64,000 bases of DNA from contig JAWKNZ010000006.1 of the NCBI GenBank assembly GCA_041391425.1, positions 1-64,000 of the forward strand. The letters are read 5' to 3'. The notes under the pieces were generated by a model. It ran no database searches, had not been told where the DNA came from, and worked only from the letters and a program-made list of their open reading frames with translations. The DNA comes from JAWKNZ01 sp041391425. Its GTDB lineage: Bacteria > Bdellovibrionota_B > Oligoflexia > Oligoflexales > JAWKNZ01. Made by a program: the position numbers and the translations under genes. Positions 14,873-21,530 of this stretch are shown here, in pieces (position 1 is the stretch's first letter; every line of letters starts with the position of its first letter).

Positions 14873-15841
14873 GTGGACAACATAATGGATACAAAGACAG
14901 CATGGCTGACGGTGGAAAAATCTCTAGATGCAGAGGGATCAAGCCTTTGTGCCTCAAAAGAAAAGCAAAAATACTGCGGATTAGTATATGACACAAGCCT
15001 ACAATCAGAAGGCCAATGCTGCAAAACCACAACCTCAATTCATAAATTGATCGTCGATTGGAATAATCCTAGGCCCGAAGGGTATCTTTACAGAGTGAAT
15101 GAAAAGTCAAAAAAAATACATTTAGCTACAATCGAAGGTTTGGGCTTTTGCTGTGATTTACCAGATGCATTTTTTCCTGATCAGATTCCTCGCAAAATTC
15201 AACTCATTTTTACCAATGGCACTTGTCTATTACCACCTTCATTCGAAAAACTTCGAAACTTAGAAAAGGAAGTAATTTGCATTCCTCTCTGTGGATTATT
15301 CGACTCAGCTTGGCATGATGGTTGGATAATTCATATGTCAAGCTCGGCTGAAATTAGGACCCTTATTCCACCCGGCATGCCTGGTAAAGCCTACTTGAAG
15401 TTACAGGACCCAATGAAAAATACTAAAGAAAAAACGACCAACAACAGTATAGCTTTGGAAATTTTAAATGATCAAAAAAACCAAAAGGAAATTTTTCGTC
15501 AAGCTGTAATTTCAAGCCTCCGACATGCATATAGTGAAGAACAAATTCAACAAGTGACGGTTCACAACCAGTCCATGCTCGAAGCATTATATATCACTTT
15601 ATTAGTACAAGCGTTTCCTAATGTAAACATCACATGCTCTCCTTCAGATAGAGAACAGAACATAAAAATTGCATGGAAAAAATTTTGTCGCGGTATAGGC
15701 GTACAAAACAAAGCAGAGGTGCAAAAAAACAGCTTAAGGTTAAATGATCTATCTAATCTTATTCCTAAACATTGGGAAGAGGCTATTAGAGATCAAATAA
15801 ACTCTGCTGGGCGCATTTTTGCCATAAGTGGTCTGGTTTAA
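14873..15841 (+). CDS. Hypothetical protein, 322 aa
   Basis: No family recognised. The protein is soluble, without signal peptide or membrane helix. It has Cys pairs near the N-terminus (GFCCDLPDAFFPDQIPR), a middle section IPLCGLFDSAWHDGWIIHM and a helical C-terminal half (SLRHAYSEEQIQQVTVHNQ). It opens at GTG 14873 or ATG 14885; AAAAGG at 14865-14870 is too near the first and too far from the second, so the start is unsure. It follows the crotonase-fold gene by about 150 bases on the same strand and ends in a hairpin shared with convergent ychF. Confidence 0.65.
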   Translation: MDNIMDTKTAWLTVEKSLDAEGSSLCASKEKQKYCGLVYDTSLQSEGQCCKTTTSIHKLIVDWNNPRPEGYLYRVNEKSKKIHLATIEGLGFCCDLPDAFFPDQIPRKIQLIFTNGTCLLPPSFEKLRNLEKEVICIPLCGLFDSAWHDGWIIHMSSSAEIRTLIPPGMPGKAYLKLQDPMKNTKEKTTNNSIALEILNDQKNQKEIFRQAVISSLRHAYSEEQIQQVTVHNQSMLEALYITLLVQAFPNVNITCSPSDREQNIKIAWKKFCRGIGVQNKAEVQKNSLRLNDLSNLIPKHWEEAIRDQINSAGRIFAISGLV

Positions 15842-15888
15842 CGTATAGAACCTCGGTTTACATGCCAACCATAAGGTCCTATACGTTA
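15839..15888. terminator. Hairpin covering both stop codons of convergent genes
   Basis: Arms 15839-15853 and 15874-15888 (TAACGTATAGAACCT / AGGTCCTATACGTTA) pair over 15 positions with one mismatch and a 20-base loop. The left arm contains the TAA of the 322-aa gene, the right arm the TAG of ychF. There is no long T-run, so it may protect or define 3' ends rather than act as a textbook terminator. Confidence 0.5.
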
Positions 15889-16997
15889 AATCTAAATTCC
15901 ATAACATCGCCGTCGGTTACTATGTAATTTTTACCTTCAGTTCTTAGCAAACCCGCTTCTTTTAGTTTTGCTTTAGAGCCGGTTTTAGTCAAATCAGCCA
16001 CAGTGTATACCTCAGCACATATAAATCCTCTTTGAAAATCTGAGTGAATAACACCCGCGGCTACTGGAGCAGAATCTCCTGTTTTTATTGTCCACGCTCT
16101 AATCTCTTTTTCACCAGCAGTAAAATAGGTTTGCAGACCTAAAAGTTCATAGCCTTTACGAATCAAACGATTCAGTCCTGGCTCCTGAATCTCCATTGCT
16201 TCTAACATTTCTTGCTTTTCGGCATCATTTAATTGAGACAATTCTTCTTCGATTTTGCCGCAGACAATTACAGCACCTGCATTTTCTTTTTGAGCATATT
16301 CTTTCACTTTTTTTGTATACTCATTATCAGTCTGTCCTCCCGCTAAATCTTCGTCTACATTGCAAACATACAAAACCTTTTTCGCGGTTAGCAAATGCAA
16401 ATCTCGATAAGCATTGGCAACTTCTTCCATCTCTCCAACATATTCTTGCAATGGGAAAAGTCGCGCAGGCTTTAATGATTGTAAGTGATCATGCAGGGCT
16501 TCCAGCAATTTCAAAACAGCGGTCACCTCTTTCTTTCCCGTCTTTATCAATTTTTGATAGCGGGGAAGAGCCTTCTCTACCGTTTCATTATCAGCCAAAA
16601 TTAGTTCGGCTTGTATAATCTCAATGTCTCGAACCGGGTCAACATCACCTTCGACGTGAGTAATATCATCATTTTCGAAACAACGAACAACATGAGCAAT
16701 GGCATCAGTCGAGCGGATATGGCCTAGAAATTGGTTGCCTAAGCCTTCACCCTGTGAGGCTCCTTTTACTAAACCGGCAATATCGACAAATTCCATACTG
16801 GCAGGTATTATTTTTTTTGCAGGAACATACTTTTCTATATCTAACAAGCGAACGTCAGGAACATCTACGACACCAACATTCGGATCTATCGTGCAAAACG
16901 GATAATTCTCGGAAGCAGCTCCGGCGGATGTCAGCGCATTAAAGATAGTTGACTTGCCAACGTTGGGCAATCCAACGATTCCACATTTAAATCCCAT
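15879..16997 (-). CDS. ychF: Redox-regulated ATPase YchF (Obg-family)
   Basis: A 372-aa OBG-type P-loop protein that hydrolyses ATP rather than GTP and associates with ribosomes. Seen: G1 GLPNVGKST, G3 DIAGLVKGAS, the NxxE-type G4 CNVDED in place of NKxD (the basis of ATP preference), a coiled-coil middle and a C-terminal TGS domain (IKTGDSAPVAAGVIHSDF, FRFNV end). Length is typical. It starts 2 bases after yajQ, whose last codons provide its CGGAG ribosome site. Confidence 0.96.
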   Translation of the reverse strand: MGFKCGIVGLPNVGKSTIFNALTSAGAASENYPFCTIDPNVGVVDVPDVRLLDIEKYVPAKKIIPASMEFVDIAGLVKGASQGEGLGNQFLGHIRSTDAIAHVVRCFENDDITHVEGDVDPVRDIEIIQAELILADNETVEKALPRYQKLIKTGKKEVTAVLKLLEALHDHLQSLKPARLFPLQEYVGEMEEVANAYRDLHLLTAKKVLYVCNVDEDLAGGQTDNEYTKKVKEYAQKENAGAVIVCGKIEEELSQLNDAEKQEMLEAMEIQEPGLNRLIRKGYELLGLQTYFTAGEKEIRAWTIKTGDSAPVAAGVIHSDFQRGFICAEVYTVADLTKTGSKAKLKEAGLLRTEGKNYIVTDGDVMEFRFNV

Positions 16998-16999
16998 TG

Positions 17000-17491
17000 T
17001 TAACTCCGCATATTGACGTATTGCAAGGGTAGCCCTACGTCCGAGTTTTTCAGTATTCCGATGACTTCTTGTAAATCATCTATTTTCTTACCAGTCACAC
17101 GAACTTGGTCATCTTGGATTTGCGCCTGAACTTTAAGCTTAGAATCCTTGATGATTTTGGTCACTTTCTTAGCGTTATCTTTATCCAATCCGCTAATTAG
17201 AGAAACTGTCTGGCGTATTAAATTTCCAGATGCATCTTCCTCTTTGCCGTAAGTAAGCGCACGGCTATCAACATCCCTCTTCTGCAGTTTAGACTCTAAT
17301 ATCTGATGAATCGCTTTCAGTTTCATATCGTCATCGGCAATAATCTGAATACTTTTTTTCTCTCGTTCAAACTTCAATGACGACTGTCCACCACGAAAAT
17401 CATAGCGGGTGGCAACTTCTTTTTGAGCTTGGTTGACGGCATTATCCACTTCTTGCAAATCAAGTTCGCAAACAATATCAAACGATGGCAT
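17000..17491 (-). CDS. yajQ: YajQ family cyclic di-GMP-binding protein
   Basis: A 163-aa protein with the YajQ opening MPSFDIVCELDLQEVDNAVNQA, ATRYDFRG, and the end PLQYVNMRS. Members bind nucleotides; in Xanthomonas a YajQ protein is a c-di-GMP receptor regulating transcription. AGGAG lies 8 bases before the ATG. Co-transcribed with ychF. With the PilZ protein (50060-50353) it is one of several possible c-di-GMP readers in the window. Confidence 0.92.
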   Translation of the reverse strand: MPSFDIVCELDLQEVDNAVNQAQKEVATRYDFRGGQSSLKFEREKKSIQIIADDDMKLKAIHQILESKLQKRDVDSRALTYGKEEDASGNLIRQTVSLISGLDKDNAKKVTKIIKDSKLKVQAQIQDDQVRVTGKKIDDLQEVIGILKNSDVGLPLQYVNMRS

Positions 17492-17615
17492 CTCTTAGCT
17501 CTCCTGTCTAAAATTTGGGCTAAAAAGGCAAGCTCTTTATTAGCAGTTGGCATCTCATTGAAATCCATTCTAAAATAGTCCTCATCAAATGCCCATCCTT
17601 AAGGAGCTTTTTCCC

Positions 17616-18866
17616 ATGAAAAACACAAATTGTGTTGGTGCAATCTATTACGCTATTTTTTCTTTTATTGCAAAAATTCTTATCGTTTCACTCTGTTTGT
17701 TCGAGGGCTCTCTAATTATTGCTAAAGAAAGCCAACCTAAAAAGAGTTTAACGGCAAAATCGTCAAACCAAGAACAACGAAAGAGCATATTGAGCAAAAG
17801 ATCTAAAGCTAGGCGGAGTAAGAAAAGAAATAAAAATGAAATTAAACTGTTACCACAGACAAAGAAATCTGCCAAAGCGGCAAGTATAGGTTTTAAACAA
17901 TGTAGATCCAAAAGTCTTAAAGAATTGAAAGCTCAAAAAATCGACTCCACACAGCTTAAACTACAATTGGCCACCTGCCGAGAGCGTTTTCCTACTGCAA
18001 ATCTTTACGTGGGTTGTAAAAAGAGAGTCTTAAAAGAATTTCGCGGTAGCGATAAAAAAGAAAAATTATCACAGCTTCAACGCTGTAAAGAGCTCCTTGC
18101 AGCTGCCTCCTTCGACCCGGAAAACGCTATACCCTTTTTTGTCCACAAGAAAAGGATTTTTTTTGCCGGCATTGGTTTCAACAAAAGCATACCCTTGAAA
18201 GATTTAGAGCTACCAAATTTTGATTGTCAAAACGCTATCAGCCAAATGGAAAACCCTGAGAAAGCTGAGTACATCTTATTCGGTAATAGTCCAAGATCAT
18301 TTGAAAAATTGAGAGGAAAAAAACGCAAAGCTCTTAACAGCTTATTAGGCAAAAGGGGCTGGTCCAGTGAAGAAGGCGTTCATGTCAAAAGATTTGGAAA
18401 AATTTACGGCGACCCAATAGGTTCCGATTCTGCAGTCTTTTTTCCAAGTGCAAGCTGCGTTTTTTCGGGGCCTTTGGGCGAAATTTTCGAGGGCATTACG
18501 GCATATTACCTCCTAGACTCCCAAGATAAGTCACTAACTCCTTATTTCAATGTTGCATTTTATAAACCTGAAGTGAATGCACAACACATAACGGCAGAGC
18601 AAATCGTTGAAAAAACCCTAAAGGCGCTGGGAAGTAATTTTTCAATTATGCATCAAAATAAAGCTCGAACCATAATTGCAACACATAAAATTCGATCCTT
18701 TGACAACGAAGGTGACCCTAAAAATATCTGCAACTCACCGAGAAAGCATGATATTATTGCAATAATCAAAAACCGCGCTGACTCTCAGCACCTCCCCCAT
18801 TTTGTCTTGTTAGCAAATACCAAACAGCTCTGCGAGTACGGAGACAAGGTATCCAATCGGCTTTAA
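17616..18866 (+). CDS. Secreted hypothetical protein with basic linker
   Basis: A 416-aa protein with an N-terminal hydrophobic signal or anchor (AIFSFIAKILIVSLCLFEGSL) followed by a Lys/Arg-rich, low-complexity linker (about residues 45-95). The rest is a globular region with many Cys (FKQCRSKS, LATCRERF, VGCKKRV, QRCKEL) that could form disulphides. No family recognised. ATG 17616 is chosen for the AAGGAG 9 bases upstream; an earlier in-frame ATG lacks a site. It is monocistronic and followed by REP-like repeats. Confidence 0.7.
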   Translation: MKNTNCVGAIYYAIFSFIAKILIVSLCLFEGSLIIAKESQPKKSLTAKSSNQEQRKSILSKRSKARRSKKRNKNEIKLLPQTKKSAKAASIGFKQCRSKSLKELKAQKIDSTQLKLQLATCRERFPTANLYVGCKKRVLKEFRGSDKKEKLSQLQRCKELLAAASFDPENAIPFFVHKKRIFFAGIGFNKSIPLKDLELPNFDCQNAISQMENPEKAEYILFGNSPRSFEKLRGKKRKALNSLLGKRGWSSEEGVHVKRFGKIYGDPIGSDSAVFFPSASCVFSGPLGEIFEGITAYYLLDSQDKSLTPYFNVAFYKPEVNAQHITAEQIVEKTLKALGSNFSIMHQNKARTIIATHKIRSFDNEGDPKNICNSPRKHDIIAIIKNRADSQHLPHFVLLANTKQLCEYGDKVSNRL

Positions 18867-18884
18867 GAAAGACATAATTCAGAA

Positions 18885-18912
18885 AGATCCTTCGCTACGC
18901 TCAGCATGACGG
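18885..18912 (+). repeat. REP-like dispersed repeat, copy 1
   Basis: AGATCCTTCGCTACGCTCAG followed by CATGACGG. It is the reverse-complement relative of the 19045 copy and closely related to both arms of the hairpin at 46323-46390. This GTCATxCTGAG...GAAGxATCT type of intergenic repeat is seen in many bacterial genomes. Confidence 0.7.
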
Positions 18913-19044
18913 AATGATTACGCCAGGATGAATAAATAAGATTCATTGCCATAAAAGAAGACATTTGCTACGTATAGTAATAAAATAAAAAATTTACTGC
19001 ATTTAAAGCAATGGAAATAAAAAGCCAAAGAATCTCAAATCCTT

Positions 19045-19073
19045 CCGTCATGCTGAGCGCATGCGAAGCATCT
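19045..19073 (-). repeat. REP-like dispersed repeat, copy 2 (inverted)
   Basis: CCGTCATGCTGAGCGCATGC followed by GAAGCATCT, the inverted partner of the 18885 copy. The two together could fold into a long-loop hairpin or be a decayed paired REP unit. Confidence 0.65.
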
Positions 19074-19241
19074 CTATCAAAGGGACCTCCTACTTCCAAA
19101 GCGTTGGATTCTTAACTCACAAAGATTTTTGAATGCCCGAAATAGATTGTTGGTTTACAAAACACAAAGAATATAATGTAATCCACATGGACAAGGACAA
19201 ACTACCTGGTGTCTAATATTACAATAGTTGACTTAGTATAG

Positions 19242-21086
19242 ATGGTGCACAACGCTATGCTCGCTCTAGAAGACATCAAAAATAAAATTTTGACAACAGT
19301 ACCTCTCGATGAACTCATTGGCGACACCATAAAACCACAGCGGAAGTCTGGGAGAATAACTGGACTATGCCCCTTTCATGCAGAGAAAACCCCCAGCTTT
19401 TATATCTATGATGACCATTACCATTGTTTTGGATGCAAAGCCCATGGAGATGCCATTACTTATGTGCAAAAAACACAAGGTTTAGGCTTTTTGGATGCTT
19501 TGCGCTGGTTAGCTAATAAATACGGCATTGACGCTTCGGCATTAGAACGTTCTTCTTTTGACAAAGCTGAATTAAAAGAAAAGTCTATTCATTCCAGACT
19601 TCTAGTCGCAGCTCAAGATTATTTCGTACGCAGCCTAAACAGCCCTCATGGGGAGAAAGTTCGAGTCTACTTACAAGAAAGAGGATTTGATTCAAATTCG
19701 ATTAAAGCATTTGGCTTTGGTTATGCGCCAAAGTCTAGGGCAGATTTGGCAATACAGATGAAAAGCCTTGGCTTTGAGTTCGAAATGCTGAAAAAATGCT
19801 CCTTGGTAAATGGCGACGAAAGACATCCATATGACTTTTTTCAAGACCGTGTCATGATTCCTATTCGAGATTTACAAGGGCGCTTAATTGCCTTTGGTGG
19901 GCGAATTTTAGGCAATGGAGAACCTCAAAAATATAAGAACAGCAGATACGATAAGGGTTATGTATTATTTGGAATGGATACCGCACGCAAAGCCATGCGC
20001 AATACATCCCGTGCTATTGTTGTCGAAGGATATATGGATGCTCTACAAATGTGGCAAAACGGTTTCCCTGAAACAGTTGCATGCCAAGGGACTGCCTTAA
20101 CTTTGCACCATATGAAACAACTAAAAAATGCTGTTAGCACTATATATTTAATGTTCGATGGAGATAGCGCCGGGTATAACGCCAGCCTTAAGCTTGTTGA
20201 TAATGCAATGCAAATTGCTGGAGTAGAATTTAAGGTCGTAAAGTTACCAGAAGGAGAAGACCCAGATCACTTTGCAAGAAACCACACAAAAGAAGAGCTT
20301 GAAGCGTTATTAAAGGGCTCACAGGAACTTATTGATCACTGCATCCATGCCAAATTAACCGAGGCTCCCAATACTGCCATTCCTCAATTAATCTCACAAG
20401 AATTCGTTCCCTGGCTCCTAAATATAGACGATCTCATAAAACGAGATTATCTAGTCTCCCGCCTTTCTCAAAAAACCGGCATTTCGGCGGAGTCCATTCG
20501 CACTCAACTTAAGCAACCTTCGGCTAAATCGAAATATAATGAGAGAGAAAAGCGAGTTAAATCAGAGACTTCTGGTGTTATCTCCCAAGAAAACAAAAAT
20601 ACAAAGCAAACGCCCTTGAGTGCGCTGGCAAAGGAACTTTTAGGGCATTTATATTATGCTACGTCCGATGAAATAGACCCAACAGAACTGCTCAGATTTG
20701 TAAAAGAAGACCTAGGTGAAGCTGAAATCTGGGAGTCATTTGCATCTGAGATATTGAGCTCTTTAGAGCTTGGCACAACTCCTTCCGAACAGGATATTGG
20801 CGCATGGGCATGCGCCCACAGCCCCGAGGTTGGCCGCTTTATTATGTGGTTACAAGATTGCAAAGAGGCCTTTTTTTGCCACAATCGCGGTAAAATGATA
20901 AAGAAATTGCAATTAACTCACAGACAGAAAAATCTAAAAAAACAAGTAAGTTACCTTAAAAATAAACTTGCAATTGGTTCCAGAATCCAACTTACTAGCG
21001 ATAATGATTTAAATCACATCATTTCAATGATCAGCGACATTAGCCAAGAGCTAAAAGATCTCCAATCTGAATTATCCAAATGTTAA
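19242..21086 (+). CDS. dnaG: DNA primase DnaG
   Basis: DnaG makes RNA primers at the fork. The 614-aa frame has the CHC2 zinc finger (CPFHAEKTPSF ... HCFGCKAHGD, residues about 43-70), the RNAP basic region (FGFGYAPKS; FFQDRVMIPIRDLQGRLIAFGGR), the Toprim core with VVEGYMD and MFDGDSAGYNA, and a less conserved C-terminal helicase-interacting domain. Start may be ATG 19242 or 19257; neither has a strong ribosome site. It precedes rpoD as in the classical macromolecular-synthesis operon, but a 444-base gap separates them and rpsU is absent. Confidence 0.96.
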   Translation: MVHNAMLALEDIKNKILTTVPLDELIGDTIKPQRKSGRITGLCPFHAEKTPSFYIYDDHYHCFGCKAHGDAITYVQKTQGLGFLDALRWLANKYGIDASALERSSFDKAELKEKSIHSRLLVAAQDYFVRSLNSPHGEKVRVYLQERGFDSNSIKAFGFGYAPKSRADLAIQMKSLGFEFEMLKKCSLVNGDERHPYDFFQDRVMIPIRDLQGRLIAFGGRILGNGEPQKYKNSRYDKGYVLFGMDTARKAMRNTSRAIVVEGYMDALQMWQNGFPETVACQGTALTLHHMKQLKNAVSTIYLMFDGDSAGYNASLKLVDNAMQIAGVEFKVVKLPEGEDPDHFARNHTKEELEALLKGSQELIDHCIHAKLTEAPNTAIPQLISQEFVPWLLNIDDLIKRDYLVSRLSQKTGISAESIRTQLKQPSAKSKYNEREKRVKSETSGVISQENKNTKQTPLSALAKELLGHLYYATSDEIDPTELLRFVKEDLGEAEIWESFASEILSSLELGTTPSEQDIGAWACAHSPEVGRFIMWLQDCKEAFFCHNRGKMIKKLQLTHRQKNLKKQVSYLKNKLAIGSRIQLTSDNDLNHIISMISDISQELKDLQSELSKC

Positions 21087-21284
21087 TTGCCCGCAATACT
21101 TTTAAGAAGATATTTAATAACTCCACCGCCGCAACAATACTCAAAACCAATGCTAATTTTACTATAATTCATTGATATTTTTAACAATTAGAGATGTTAT
21201 ATAGATTATTTAGGATAAAAAACTATAATCCGGGCTTTAAGCTTGAATTATGCTTAAATTTTCACTATTAATAGTAGTTTAACA

Positions 21285-21293
21285 TGGTATAAT
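21285..21293 (+). promoter_or_regulatory. Extended -10 promoter candidate upstream of rpoD
   Basis: TGGTATAAT: a perfect TATAAT at 21288-21293 with the TGn extension. The -35 region is poor (TTCACT at 21261-21266 is too far), as expected of extended -10 promoters. Transcription would begin near 21299-21301, about 230 bases before the rpoD start. Confidence 0.45.
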
Positions 21294-21298
21294 GCCCC

Positions 21299-21415
21299 CT
21301 TGTCTCGAAGGGCTTTCACTAGATTGTTATTTAGTGGGGATGTACTCAAAATAAAGTAGGGCTGCGCACAATAAAATCCGGCGACAAAACTGGCTTTCGA
21401 AATACGAGGGCAAGT
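21299..21415 (+). ncRNA. Possible structured RNA or rpoD leader
   Basis: Immediately after the extended -10 candidate, CTTGTCTCG (21299-21307) can pair with CGAGGGCAAG (about 21405-21414), enclosing about 100 bases with a local hairpin CACTA...TAGTG (near 21319-21339). This closing-stem design is like a free small RNA or a structured 5' leader. I do not recognise it as 6S, SRP RNA, RNase P or a known riboswitch. Confidence 0.3.
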
Positions 21416-21530
21416 AGGGTGGATAGCGCACATAGGCAAATCTATTTTATTTAAGTATAAAGCTTATTACAGTTGGGCTGGTATCAGACATCACAGCCGT
21501 CTACTCTAACTTCAGAGGTACTTAGATTCT

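Larger units (their letters stand above)
18867..19241. other. Intergenic region upstream of dnaG
   Basis: About 375 bases holding two inverted REP-like repeats (18885-18912 and 19045-19073) about 130 bases apart. Apart from these and presumably the dnaG promoter, nothing was recognised. Confidence 0.5.
21087..21530. other. Intergenic region between dnaG and rpoD
   Basis: A long AT-rich gap with an extended -10 promoter candidate near 21285-21293 and, directly after it, a GC-richer, foldable stretch of about 120 bases (separate entries). It probably forms the rpoD leader. Confidence 0.5.

Noticed and set aside
21299..21415. 6S RNA, SRP RNA or RNase P RNA ahead of rpoD
   Set aside because: The conserved sequence blocks of these RNAs were looked for and not found, so only a generic structured RNA is claimed.
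21254..21439. 61-aa minus-strand frame upstream of rpoD
   Set aside because: No ribosome site or family; antisense to a likely leader RNA.
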